Positions 24,943 to 37,250 of a stretch of DNA of 64,000 bases are shown piece by piece. Under the pieces are notes generated by a model. That model searched no databases. It was not told where the DNA came from and saw nothing but the letters and a program-made list of their open reading frames with translations. The position numbers and the translations under genes are program-made. Location of the stretch: contig CANTUV010000007.1 in assembly GCA_947685225.1 (NCBI GenBank), forward strand, positions 11,366,501-11,430,500, read 5' to 3'. Numbering within the stretch: the first letter of the stretch is position 1; each line of letters opens with the position of its first letter. The stretch is from Garcia nutans. Lineage: Eukaryota > Streptophyta > Magnoliopsida > Malpighiales > Euphorbiaceae.

Positions 24943-26532
24943 TTCTGGTGGAACGGTAATAAGTTTGATGGGCATGGCATAAACTGGTTATCTTGGGACC
25001 GTATGTGTGTTAGTAAGTCAGGTGGTGGTATGGGGTTCAGGGACCTTCATTGTTTTAATGTTGCTTTGCTAGGGAAACAAGGGTGGCGGTTGTTGACCAA
25101 ACCTAATACTCTTCTATATCGCGTGTTTAAAGCTAAATATTTTCCAAGGGGGGATTTTTTGTCGGCTAGTGTCATTCCAGGCCAAAGCTTTGTTTGGAAG
25201 AGTATATTGTCCTCTAAGCAGGTGTTAATTCAGGGGTCTCGTTGGCGTGTTGGTAATGGTCAGAATATTCATGTAAACTCTAGTCCTTGGATTCCTAAGG
25301 ATGATGGTTTCTTTCCAGATGATGGCCAGCTTTTTATTCCGAATGCCATGCGTGTTTGTGACTTGTTTGTGCCAGGCGAGAATCGTTGGGATGTGAATAA
25401 GCTTATGAATCTATTTTCCATTCGGGATTTGAGGGCCATTCTTTCAATTCCTTTGAGTATTATGAATAGAGAAGACAAAATTATTTGGCATTTCCACAAA
25501 AAGGGTATTTATATTGTGAAGACAGCTTATTATGAAATTTTCAATTCTTTGAGGCATTATCAATTGCCCTCTAATGATTCTGTTTGGAACAGAATTTGGA
25601 ACCTGCATGTGCCTCCTAAGATAAGGGATTTTATGTGGCGAGCTTGTCGAAACATTCTTCCCACCCGGTGTAAGCTTGTGGAGCGTGGTATTGGGGTTCC
25701 TAGTGCTTGTCTTTTCTGCCCTGATAATGAGACCAGTGATCATGTTTTATTCGCTTGCCCTCGTGCCCGTGATGTTTGGAGAATCAGCGGATTTATTCTG
25801 CCATCGGGTATGCTTTCTTTTAATCAATTCTTTGAGCAAGTTTATTTGAACTTGGGTAGAGATAAGGCTGCCAATGTTGCGACTATTGCATGGAAAATTT
25901 GGGCTTCACGTAATGATATGTTGTGGTCTAACAAGCGGCTTCCTCCTGCACTGATTGTCCGACTTGCTAGTGAATATCTTCACTCTTTTGTTGCGGCTCA
26001 ATCAATTCCAGCTTCTTCCCCATCGCTAACTGCAGGTCGTGCTTCCACGAGTGCTCAAATGGTTGAGGGTGTTGATTGGTTGGGTTTTACAGATGGCGCT
26101 ATCTTTCCTAGCTCAGATTTTGTGGGTTTCGGCTGTCTTTTTGAAGATGGTGAAGGCTCATACTCATTTGCAGTTTCGGGTTTCAATGAAGGTGGACACG
26201 ACCCTGCTATAGCTGAGGCGCTAGCCTTGAGGCAAGGCTTGCTCTATGCTGCCGATGCCTTTCCTGGTCCAGGCAGAATGTTTACAGATTGCTTGTGTCT
26301 TGTGCAAGCTCTTTACTCTTCTTCTCTTGATTTTTCTGATTTTGGGTCTATTGTTATTAATTGTAAAGCTTTTTTGTTGACTAGACTGGACATTAGTGTG
26401 TCTTGGGTGCGAGGATCGTCGAATAGAGGTGCTCATTTGTTGGCCCGTACTTCTATTCGCTATGATCGTTTCAAAGTTTGGGTTTCCATGCCCAATACTC
26501 TCGTTAATTATTATCATCAGATTAATATATAG
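24943..26532 (+). pseudogene. C-terminal part of LINE ORF2: RT zinc-binding and RNase H domains
   Basis: An uninterrupted frame of about 530 codons runs from the truncation point (FWWNGNKFDG, ahead of the first Met at 25003) to the stop at 26530-26532. It starts in the region after the RT core (SWDRMC, GGGMGFRDLHCFN). Around residues 180-260 from Met it has the zinc-binding domain found in plant LINE RTs (VWNRIW, PPKIRDFMWRACR, CLFCPDNETSDHVLFACP). It ends with an RNase H domain: FTDGA, AEALALRQGL, FTDCLCLVQAL and SWVRGSSNRGAHLLA carry the D, E and D residues. The RT catalytic core and ORF1 are missing, so it cannot act alone. The open frame and intact duplication suggest a recent insertion. 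Confidence 0.9.
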
Positions 26533-26555
26533 AAGCTCTGCCTTCTTTTAAAAAA
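24944..26555 (+). mobile_element. 5'-truncated L1-type LINE with target duplication
   Basis: The insertion is flanked by an exact 18 bp direct repeat, aaataaaaattaaatcat (24926-24943 and 26556-26573), and ends in a short A run after the ORF. Such 5' truncation plus a long target duplication is the mark of target-primed reverse transcription. Only the 3' 1.6 kb of the element is present. It lies antisense to the SERINC gene. Confidence 0.9.
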
Positions 26556-27909
26556 AAATAAAAATTAAATCATATCACATGCTATAAATAAAACAGTGGC
26601 AAACCATAACATAGCGTTAAAATCATTTTAAGATTTTATTATGAATATATTATTTATTATATTAATTGAATTTTAAAAAAAAATTATTTATACTGAGATT
26701 AAAAAATTTAGAAATCCAATTAATTTGGTAGCTCACTGGCCACTGCTCATGTTCACATACGTATTTTTCGGAAACATTCAAGAACCCTGAGTACACTAAA
26801 ATTTTCAACAAATACTCATCGGGAGGCGTGCAAGCTAAATGATTAGTATACGAATCTTTCCCTCCTTTCCTTGCAAGTATACTTAATTATCAACTTTTTG
26901 GACGATTATACCCTTCTTCCCTAACTCTTTTTTTTATGAAAATATTATATTATTCATGTCTAAATTTCTAATATTTTTTATCATAATAGAAATGTTCAAA
27001 TATAAAAAATAATATTATATTTTGAATATATTGTTCTATTAATTTTATATTTTGATAATAAAAAAAATTATAAGTGTTGAATATCAAAATAATAATTCAA
27101 GTGGAGCTGAAAAATAAGAATATTAAATCAACAATTTGGTGATAAAAAATAATTAAAAATGTTTTATAAATTTATTTTTAAAAATTAAAAACTTGTCCGA
27201 CAAAAGAATTATTCAGAAACCATTCGTGTGTGTATATATATATATTTATATTTTTAATTAAATGTTGAAGTTTGTAACGGGAGTTGGGGGCTTGTTTGGT
27301 AATTTTGTTTCTATTGCTTATTTTACTTAATTTTGTTTTTCCCTTCTTGAGAGGAGAGAAAAAGTTGACATTACAGAAAAAGCAAAACTAATTTATTCTG
27401 ACATTCTCCATCAATCAACTCTCTCTCTCTCTCTCTTCGAAACTATAATATTATTATTTATTAATAATAAAAATTAAAATATAGATTCATTGTTTAGTTC
27501 CAGGGCAAGTGGAAGAAGAAAAGTATCATTTCTGCTGTTTGAAACAGAGCTTCACAAAGATCTTCTCTGTTTGTATAATGCAAGCTCAACTTCTTGTTTG
27601 TTTCTCGAGAAAATGTTGGATCAATCAACAAAGTAAGCAAACAAATGTCGACATTGATCCTAAAAAAATTATATATTTATTCAAAAATAAAAAAAGATCC
27701 TCAAGTGTTCCACTTCAATACAAATTAAATTCAAAACTCCAGTTAACTTGAAAAAAAATTAAACATTTCCTTTTCTTATCCATATATATTCGAAAACCCA
27801 AAACGCCAAAACAAAAGAGAGAGACATTAAACAAGAAATCACATAAAAACAGAGCAATGGAATGAATCCTAAAATACAGTAATAACAAAACGGAAAGAAG
27901 TGAATGTAC

Positions 27910-28090
27910 CTTAAAATGGGTTCTTTAGATCGATGACAGCAATGTTTCTGCAAGCTAATCGATCTCTTTCTTTAAACAATCGAAGCAAAAAAACACTCAG
28001 AGCAGAGAGAGCTTCAATTTTCTTGAAACAAGCTCTGTTCTGTTCCGTATTACAAAAAAACAGAGTAATAGAGATATTCGCTCTGTTTTC
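27910..28090 (-). other. Probable 5' UTR first exon of the SERINC gene
   Basis: On the - strand this purine- and CT-containing leader lies downstream of a TATA box and ends at a donor (ttttaag|gtacat). Assignment to the SERINC gene rests on strand, spacing and matching splice signals only. Short opposite-strand frames here (27911-28129) show no domain. Confidence 0.45.
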
Positions 28091-28117
28091 TACTGTTATC
28101 AGTATTTTGTTTTGTCT

Positions 28118-28125
28118 CTTATAAA
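28118..28125 (-). promoter_or_regulatory. Probable TATA box of the SERINC gene
   Basis: On the - strand ggtttataagagac is a good TATA box about 30 bp upstream of a plausible start in the leader. Upstream of it (28130-28300) are T- and CT-rich tracts typical of plant promoters. Confidence 0.5.
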
Positions 28126-28299
28126 CCAAACCCTTAATTTTTTTTCTCTCTTCTTTTTTCTTTTTTCCCCTGACCCCTGAGGGAAAGAAAAAATGAAAGA
28201 AAGAGAGAGTTAGCGTTTGCTTTATGAAACTCTTTTAGCTTTGCTTTTGCTTCTTGTTTTTTCCCCGCCGTAAGCTTCCTGTTTCCGCTACCCATCATC

Positions 28300-30330
28300 G
28301 TTTCTTTCAAGATAACCTTTTTTAATTAAGCTTATTAACTCTATTAATTCCCTCTCTTTATTTCTGGTAATTACGTTCTCAGTCTATTTATTTTGTCCTA
28401 AATAAATCAACAAATAAATTCTTATTTAATTACTCTAATTACTGTAATTAAATAAGTTGCCAAATTCACACCTAATCTAAAATTAATTTTATATCCTAAA
28501 CCAAATAATAATTTCATATTTAAATATTTTCTTCAACATTAAAAAATTATCCTATAATTTTTTAAAATAAATTAAGTTGAAATTTTTGACATTAATTGAC
28601 TGACGTGCTTAAAAGTTTTAAAATAATAATTGATAATAATAATAATAATGCTTTTTCTAACTACACTCTTATTTTATTAATACATTTTACATAGACATTA
28701 TAAATCCCAATAATTCGTATAAACAGCACGTATATTCCTCAATGATAATGTTTGATACTGATATCGTATATACTGTTGCAAATTTATTATAATAAATTTT
28801 TATCTTTTAATTGATTTTTAATATTTTTATTAGGATAATTTGTAGCTTTAAGCCTTGAAATAAAACAGGAGTATAAAGAATGTACCTTTAATTATTTAGA
28901 ATTTGCTAATTCCTTTTTTCCCAAAAAAATTAAAAAAAAAAGTATTGCGTGCTGTTTGATAGCTCTCAATCATTTAATATTTTATTTATATGATAAAGAG
29001 ATTCACAATATATATATACACTAAATTTAATTAGTCAATTCAATAATCTAGCAACTTAAAAATGAACTATTATAATTAAATATATACATAAAAATATTAT
29101 AAACTAAATATAAAAAGCATATAAATGAAAATGTAATGTTAATTATGTAAATGATATATACATATATATTTGAAACGAAATGTAAATGATGTATATAAAG
29201 AAGAAAATTATTCGAATCACATAATTATTGATTTTTTTTAAAATTAAAACATTTAGAAGAGAGAAGATTATCAAATTCTGAATCTCTTAAATTTTATATT
29301 TATAAGAAAAATCCTTAATTGATATATTAATAAATAACTCTTTTTTTATATTTAGAATACAATAATAAAGCAATATATATATATAAATTGAGGAAAAAGA
29401 AATAAAGAAGAGGTGGGTAGTTTTCTTTATTGGCAAGGTGTGATAATTAGTGGAGTGACGAAAATAGGTGATGAATCATAACTAATAATTAAGCATGTGT
29501 TTGTGTTTTAGAGAGTGTGGTGTTGGGTGTGCATAAGCATTTCCCCACTTCAAGTAATTATTATTATTAGACTGGGTTATAGACGTATAATATTCAATCA
29601 CGTATCAAATAACAATAAAACATATAATTATAAATTGTCAAAAATTTATAAAAATTTATTTAATTATTTTTTCAAACATTTTTTAATTATTAAATATTAA
29701 GATTAGAAAGATATAATAAATAAAAATAAATTTAAAAATTTATAATTAATATTATCTTAAATTTACAAAAATAATATTTAAAATAGAATAAAAATATTTT
29801 GCTAAAATAATTTAGTTCACCATAATTTTTAAAAAATTGATTATATAATATTATTTGACCAATAATATTATATTTATTTATAAATAATCTATATAAAATA
29901 AAATTATGATCCCACTAAAATTTATTAGGAAGTTAGTAAAGTATTTTAAGTATGGAGGGATATGATTAATATTTCACTTAAAAAAGAAATTAAAAAATTT
30001 TATGTCAAAAGACAATTATACCTTTATTATTTTTTATTACAATGATCCATATCTCTATTTTAACTATCAATTCCAGGCATGACTCAAATAAATAAATAAA
30101 AAGACATTATAAAAAATAGATAATTTAGATATTATTCAAACTTTTTCAATAAAGTTGAATTATAATTAAATAAATTAATATTTTTTCTAATTCATCTTTC
30201 TAATATTATATTTTATTTTTTAAATATAAAAATATAATTTTTTTTCAATAAATTATAATTTTAATAATACATTATTATGAAATATATTTATAATAATTAA
30301 TTTTTCTAATAATCTATAAACGCATTATTA
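28300..30330. other. A+T-rich spacer
   Basis: Very A+T-rich with no gene. A (TAA)n run occurs near 28630-28650 and (AT)n runs near 29010 and 29370. The frame at 29515-29700 is low complexity and not supported. Confidence 0.5.
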
Positions 30331-30462
30331 AAGTGGAATGGAGATGATGCACCTGAGGAGCTCAAATCAAACATTGGCTTTTTCATGATGCTACTGGTGT
30401 TAGTCATAGAAGGGCACTAGTTCCTTCCTAAGGTTGAAACCTCTCTTTATTATAAATAAATA

Positions 30463-30509
<47 letters not shown>

Positions 30510-30525
30510 GTGGAATGGAGATGAT
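30331..30525 (+). mobile_element. Short retroposon with (TAA)n tail and 18 bp target duplication
   Basis: An exact 18 bp direct repeat, aagtggaatggagatgat (30331-30348 and 30508-30525), brackets a 159 bp insert. It begins gcacctgaggagctc and ends in ataaataaataa then a long (TAA)n run. This is the structure of a 5'-truncated LINE or SINE copy. I do not recognise the family from the ~105 bp body. Confidence 0.8.
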
Positions 30526-31139
30526 AATAAATACAAAAATAAAGTATCTATAATAATAATCAATGTATTATATTAAATTCTGCATCACTCAAAGTCAAAA
30601 TAGCAATAAAACAATATCTTTCAAAAAAAATAGTAATAAAACAATAATTCAACAACTTTCAATAAAGGGATTTTTTTGAATAGTCATCATTCGTCAAAAT
30701 TACATCACTATCATATTCTTTTTATCCTTTGGGCTGAAAATTATATTGCATGTATTTTATTTTTTTTTTTTTTTGAATAGAGCGGTGGTTTATATATATA
30801 ACAATGCCGATAATCATGATAAAAATATAAATGACCTATATAAGAATAACTCAATCTAAATATAAATGGTTTAGATATTTTTTTTTTAAATTCTAATTTA
30901 TTATAAACTCAATTTGCTTTTGAATTTTTAAATAATTAATGTTTTAATCACGTGCATTGCATGTTTTAACAGTAATCCATTTTAAAGTTACTAATATTTA
31001 AAATGTTTTTATGTAATTATATTTAAAATAACAAGCCATTATATTTATGTAATCTTTATAAATTTGAAATGTTATTAATATTTTGATAAATTAATTTATA
31101 TTAAAAATTGATATTTCTCAAAGTTCGTTACTTATTAAA
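30526..31139. other. A+T-rich spacer
   Basis: No gene, RNA or repeat unit is recognised. Contains a T run near 30760. Confidence 0.45.
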
Positions 31140-31362
31140 CACCTAAACCCAACTTAAATCGAGAAAAATTGTAAATGGAAAATGCAGAAAATAAAACATT
31201 ATGTTAATTTTATCTTTCTCGAAAACATTGTAGAAAATAAATTAGAAAATAAATTAAGGGATATTTATTTTTTTTTAGGTCTTAGCCAGACTGTATAATG
31301 AAATAATTTCTTACATAATCAAACATAAGAAGTCTTTATTTAGCAAAACAATATAATAATGC

Positions 31363-31400
<38 letters not shown>

Positions 31401-34400
31401 TACTAAAACAGATAGCACTAGCACAATATTATTTTACATGTCTAATTTTTATAAATTTTTAAATTAAATTTTTTAAAAATTTAAATTAATTATAATAGAT
31501 ATTTATATTTAGATAGCTAACATATTTAAAATTTTAAATTAATTATAATAAATATAATTATAGTATATATTTATGTTTAGCTAACATATAAGTCGTTGAA
31601 TATAATTATAATAAATATTTATTTAGCTAGGAATTTGATATCTATTAAGGTAGGGATTTCGTTATAATTGATATAGATAAATAGATATTTATAGAGTTTT
31701 AAATTTATTTATTATTTATTTATTATATAGATATTTATTTATTTAGAGAGTTAAAATAGAATTAGAATTGATAATAATTATTATATTCATTTGAAAAATT
31801 TAAATAAAATTATGATATCTTATTTAATATCCTATTATGATTAGTTATCTATATATCTATATATAATACTAAAATCATAACTATTACATATCTAAAGATT
31901 ATAAGAAATATAATATATTCATAACAAGTAAAGTGACCTAACCAAAATAATCCAAGTTATTTTATGTTATAATTTAAGCTCAACTTATCATAAGTTCGAA
32001 TACTCTATTTTATTTGAATTACAACATACTTGTACTGAAATTTGGAGGGTGTTTCTCAAAACTTAAAAGCCGGTCAAAACTGCTTATAAGCTGTTTTTAG
32101 ATTATAAGTTGTTTATTTAAGTGTTTCTGAAAACTTAAATAGTAGATTATAATCTGATTTTAATCAGTTTTTTAAAAGTTGGGTTTTGCTACTTTTTTTT
32201 AAGCACTTATTTTTTAAGCAGTTTTGACCAAGTAAAAGACCATACTATCCCTACCTAATATTCAATATTCCAAATTTACCTACCTTATACACTTTAGTTT
32301 CCATCAAAGAAATTTTATTATTATTATTATTATTAAATTTTATTATTATTATTATTATTATTATTGCAAAATAAATTTTGAATTGACATTTAAAAAATTA
32401 TTTTTATACAATAAATAAACTCATGGACAGTTTGGTCATTTTGACAGTTTCTACAATTAAAAACTGATTATAAGCTGATTTTACAAAAACACTTAACTGA
32501 TTATAAACTGATTATCAGCTGATTATTAGCTAGTTTACAGAAACGCTTAACTGCTTATTTTTAATCTGATTATAATCTAAAAATCACTTATTCACAATAA
32601 GCTGAAAAGCTCCAGTTTTGAGAAACACCCTCTTGATCATAACTTTGTTTTATTTTAAGTTTAGTTTTTGATTTATAGGTATTGAGTAAGAAGAATAGCA
32701 TGCATATCAATGAATAATCATAAAAATAGCCCTTGAAATATGGAACTTTTAATTTTACATATGTTAATTTTATCTCCCTCGAAAATGTTGTAAAAAATAA
32801 ATGGAGTTTTTAATTTTTTTTTATTTTTAGGTCTTAGTCAGGTGGCATGATGAAATATTTTTTTACTTAATCAAACATTAGAAGTCTTTATTTAGCAAAA
32901 CAATATAATAGTATAATAAAATCTATATATAATACTAAAACAAATACCATTGACACAATATTATGCTATGTGTCTAATTTTTAAATTAATTTTTTTAAAA
33001 TTTTAAATTAATTATAATAGATATTTATATTTAGCTAGCTAACGTATTTAAAATTTTAAGTTAATTATAATAGATATAACTATAGTAGATATTTATGTTT
33101 AGCTAACATATAAGTGGTTGAATACAATTATAATATAGATTTATTTAGCTAGGGATTTGATATTTATTAAGGTAGGGATTTCGCTATAATAAATATAGAT
33201 AATTATTTAATATATATTTATAGAGTTTAAATTAATTTATTATAATATATATTTATTTATTTACAAAGTTCAAATAGAATTAAAATTGATAATAATTATT
33301 ATATTTATGTAAAAAAATTTAATAAGAGTACGATAGCTTATTTGATATCCTATTATGATTAGTTATCTATATATCTATATATAATACCAAAATCATAACT
33401 ATTACATAACTAAATATTATAAGAAATATAATAAACTTATAACAAATAAAGTAACCCAACCAAAATAATCTAGGTTATTTTATGTTATAAAGATCAACTT
33501 ATCAAAAGTTCAAATATTCTACTTTACCTAAATTACTACATACTTTTACTGAAATTTGACCATAACTTTGTTTTATTTTAAGTTTAGTATCTTATTTATA
33601 GGTATTGAGTAAGAAGAATAGCATGCATATCGATGAATAACCACAAAAATAGCCTTTAAAATAAGAAACTTTTAATTTTACATATGTTAATTTTATCTCC
33701 CTTGAAAATGTTGTAGAAAATAAATGAGAGGGTTTTATTTTTATTTTTATTTTTTTCTTTTTAGGTCTTAGCCAGGCTGCATAATGACATAATTTTTTAC
33801 TTAATCAAATATTAGAAGTCTTTATTTAGCAAAGAAATATAATAATACAATAAAATTTATATATAATACTAAAATAAATAGTATTGGTATAATATTATGC
33901 TACGTGTCTAATTTTTTAAAAATTTTAAATTAATTATAATAGATATAATTATAGTAGATATTTGTGTTTAGCTAACATATAAGTGGTTAAATATAATTAT
34001 AAAATATATTTATTTAGCTAGGGATTTGATATTTATTAAGGTAGGGATTTTGTTATAGTAGATATAAATAATTATTTAATAGATTTTTATAGATTTTTAA
34101 ACTGATTTATTATAATAAATAATTATTTATTTAGAAAGTTCAAATAAAATTACTGCATAAGTTTGAATACTCTACTTTACCTGATTTACTGCATACCTTC
34201 ACTGAAATTGCCTATAACTTTTTTTTTTTTTTAAGTTTAGTTTCTGATTTATAGGTATTGAATAAGAAGAATAGTATACATATCGATGAATAACCACAAA
34301 AAAGCATTTGAAATATAAAACTTTTAATTTTACATATGTTAATTTTATCTCACTCGAAAATGTTGTAGAAATAAATTAAGGGGTTTTATTATTTTTTTTT

Positions 34401-35020
34401 CTTTTCAGGTCTTAGCCAGGCTGCATAATAAAATAAATTTTTACTTAATCAAACAATAGAAGCCTTTATTTAGCAAAAAGAAATATAATAATACAATAAA
34501 ATCTATATATAACACTAAAACAGAAAACACAGACACGATATTATGCCACATGTCTAATTTTTTAAAATTTTAAATTAAATTATTTTAAAATTTAAATTAA
34601 TTATAACATATATTTATATTTAGTTAGCTAACATTTTTAAAATTTTAAATTAATTTTAATAGATATAATTATAATAGATATTTTTGTTTAGCTCACACGT
34701 AATTGGTTGAATATAATTATAATAGATATTTATGATTTTATTATAATAGATATTTATTTAGTTGGGGATTTTATATTTATAAATGTAGGGATTTTGTTAT
34801 AATAAATATAGATAATTTTTTAATAAATATTTATAGATTTTTAAATTAATTTATTATTTATTTTATTATAATAAATATTTATTTATTTAAAGAATTCAAA
34901 TATAATTAAAATTAATAATAATTATTATATTTATTTAAAAAATTTAAATAATACCTTATTTGATATCCTATTACGATTAGTTATCTATATATTTATATAT
35001 ATTGCAAAATCATAACTATT
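31140..35020 (+). repeat. Tandem array of a ~950 bp A+T-rich unit, Helitron-like
   Basis: The landmark ggtcttagccagg begins four units at about 31278, 32830, 33773 and 34408, and a partial unit end lies at 31140-31277. Units share, in order, a caaacattagaagtctttatttagcaaa block, a ctatatataatactaaaa block, cacaatattatgcta..tgtctaattttt, agctaacatataagtggttga and gctagggatttgatatttattaaggtaggga. A gtattgagtaagaagaatagca block and cgaaaatgttgtagaaaataaat close the unit. Unit 1 is ~960 bp once the inserted MITE is removed; unit 2 is ~943; unit 3 has lost about 300 bp; unit 4 is cut short. The ctatatataatactaaaa motif resembles 5' ends of plant Helitrons, but I cannot find a matching hairpin and CTRR end, so the class is inference. 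Confidence 0.7.
32045..32632. mobile_element. 588 bp MITE, probably PIF/Harbinger type
   Basis: Perfect 19 bp inverted ends (gagggtgtttctcaaaact at 32045-32063 and its complement at 32614-32632) are flanked by a 3 bp repeat, ttg (32042-32044 and 32633-32635). The neighbouring array unit at about 33551-33570 shows the uninterrupted site, gaaatttgaccataa, confirming that only one ttg existed before insertion. The interior contains further inverted blocks (gcttataagctg / cagcttattgtg-like) and two (ATT)n runs near 32317-32364. It has no coding capacity. The 3 bp duplication favours Tourist-like elements, although TTA/TAA is their usual target. Confidence 0.85.
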
Positions 35021-35339
35021 AAAAGAATATTCTCTTATCCTATAATACTGTTTAATTTTAACATCATAATATTATTCTTTTTTTCTACTTTCAGGTAATG
35101 TATTATATATGATAATTTTTTTTATTAAGTCAATTGATATTATTAAGTGATTTTTATAACTATCCAAATTTAAGAATATAGTCAAATAATTTATTATATA
35201 TATATTCATATATTTTTCCCAAACAATAAGAACGAGAAGCTTTAATTTTCATCAATAACTTATTACAATTAAACATTTAATAACCGATATTCAAATTATT
35301 AATTATTTTGTAAAATTATATATATTATTTACTTTTGAT

Positions 35340-36194
35340 CATGACTCGATCTAAAGTGAAAATCCTTCGCTTGTGCTTGTTTCTCCTGTTCTTTCTAGCA
35401 AGAACTATCATTCTTAGGCCTAATCTATAATGAGAGCACTAGCTTCGAAAAACAAGTTAGGGTTCATAGATGGAATGATCGATACACCAAGATCAGATGA
35501 GTAATTGTTTGGTGCATGGAGTTGGTGTAACACCATAGTCTCTTCTTGGATAATCAACTCTCTTTCACCTTCAATAGCGCAAAATCAGCAAGGGAACTCT
35601 GGAAAGATCTAAAAATTAGGTTTTCACAAAAGGATTCCATTCGAATTGCAAATTTGCAATAAGAAATCTACAACATAAGTCAGGGATGTCTGTCTTTAAG
35701 TGATTATTTCACTCAACTTCGGATATTATGGGATAAGTATGTACAATTGAGGCCAATACCAAATTGTGTCTACAATCCAGTATGTAACGGTGAAGCTTTG
35801 AAAACTGTGAGAGCTTATCAGGAGACTGATTATGTAGTGAGATTTATGAAAGGATTGAATGGTGAGGACATAAATAATGTTGATAGATCTAATACCTGAC
35901 ATAAATTGAGTGTTTTCTTTGATAACACGGCATGAAAGACAGATAGAATCTATTAAGGTTGATATGCAGATTGTAGAATCATCCACTATTGCTTTTGCAG
36001 CCAGAGGATCAAACAAATTTACAAGGCCAAGGCAGTATGGTACTAATCAACAAAACACTTCTAGTCCGAAACACCATAACTCTGGTTACTATGGGAATAG
36101 GAAGACAAATTGCACTTATTGTGGATATGATGGTCATATAGAGGACATGTGTTATAAAAAACATGGATATCCACCAGGTCATCCACAAAGTTAG
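35340..36194 (+). pseudogene. Copia gag remnant with CCHC knuckle
   Basis: Broken frames encode a UBN2-type gag: SPVLSSKNYHS, ALASKNKLGFIDG, LSDYFTQLRILWD, VVRFMKGLN. At 36111-36170 comes the zinc knuckle CTYCGYDGHIEDMCYKKHG followed by YPPGHP. Stops interrupt it at several points, including one just upstream of 35910. The capsid-like protein would package element RNA. Confidence 0.8.
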
Positions 36195-36479
36195 AAATTT
36201 CAATCGTTTTCTAAGCAAGGACCCACTTGTGTTAATTAAGCTTCAGTGATCTATAGCAATGATGGAATTGAGTTATCAAACAATCAGGCACAATGCATCA
36301 AGGAAGAAGATACTGTGTTCTCATTCACCAGAGATCAGTATAATAAGTTGTTGAGTCTCATACAACCACAACCAACTCAAAATGTTATTGAAACACTGGC
36401 CAACTCCAGTAGATTAACTGATACTCTGCAGCCACATCATGAATCCTATATTGGTACTGTGGTTCATTCTTTTGCTGCT

Positions 36480-37250
36480 TAGATTGTTATTACTTCACAA
36501 CAATGGATTGTGGACACAGGAGCAACAAATCATATCACCTGTGATTTGAGTCATCTTACCAACTAGAGACATGTGACCAATTTTATTGTTAAACTTCCTA
36601 ATAATTAAACAGCTGTAGTAACACATATTGGTGATGTTATCTTTGATGACAGGCTGATTTTGCAGAATGTGCTCTATGTTCTGAATTTTATTTACAACTT
36701 TATTCCAATATGCAAACTGTCTAAACATTTCAATTGTCATCTAATTTTTCCTGCTTCTGAATGTGTTATATATGATCTCAACAACTAGAAGATGATTGGT
36801 ATAGCTAGGCAAACTACTGGACTCTATTATCTCATCAAACCTGATTCACCCAAATCCTTCTCTCACATAAACCTCACCACCACAACAGATCAAAGTCTCT
36901 GGCACTACAGGCTGGGACATCTTTCCAATAAAAGACTCACCGTATTAAAGCAAGTGCAGTCATCCATTTCAGCTCCTACCAGTCATATTTGTGAGATTTG
37001 TCCATTGGCTAAACAAAAAAAGCTTAGTTTTCCTATTAGTCATTCACATTCAAAAAATTATTTTGATTTAGTACAGATAGATATATGGGGTCCATTTATT
37101 CAGTCTTTAGCCACATATTTTCTTACAGTAGTAGATGATCATTCTAGGTTTTGTTGGTTGTATCTCATGAAAAATAAGTCTGCAGCCAGACCAGTGTTAC
37201 ACAACAATGTTATACTCTGGTTAATGTGCGGTTCAATAAAACCATAAAAT
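36480..37250 (+). pseudogene. Copia protease and N-terminal integrase remnants
   Basis: At about 36500-36545 a WIVDTGATNHIT block is the aspartic protease active site (DTG preserved) in a frame broken by TAG and TAA codons. From 36792 to 37247 an open frame contains the pre-integrase region (LWHYRLGHLSNKRL, then CEICPLAKQ, the HHCC zinc finger). It also holds the first part of the integrase core (DLVQIDIWGP, then VVDDHSRFCWLY, the first catalytic Asp). A frameshift near 37190-37240 ends it. Confidence 0.85.

Larger units (their letters stand above)
24069..27909 (-). other. Probable 5' UTR intron of the SERINC gene (3.8 kb)
   Basis: On the - strand a donor (ttttaag|gtacattc) ends the leader exon at 27910, and an acceptor (ctaattgtag|gtggcc) precedes the exon carrying the ATG, whose upper end would be 24068. 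Between them there is no other gene, only A+T-rich DNA, a (CT)n run near 27420-27437 and the LINE at 24944-26555. Inference from splice signals and the promoter-like sequence beyond; a transcript would settle it. Confidence 0.5.

Noticed and set aside
27509..27751. Small + strand gene
   Set aside because: No recognisable domain, A+T-rich end, and it lies in the probable SERINC leader intron.
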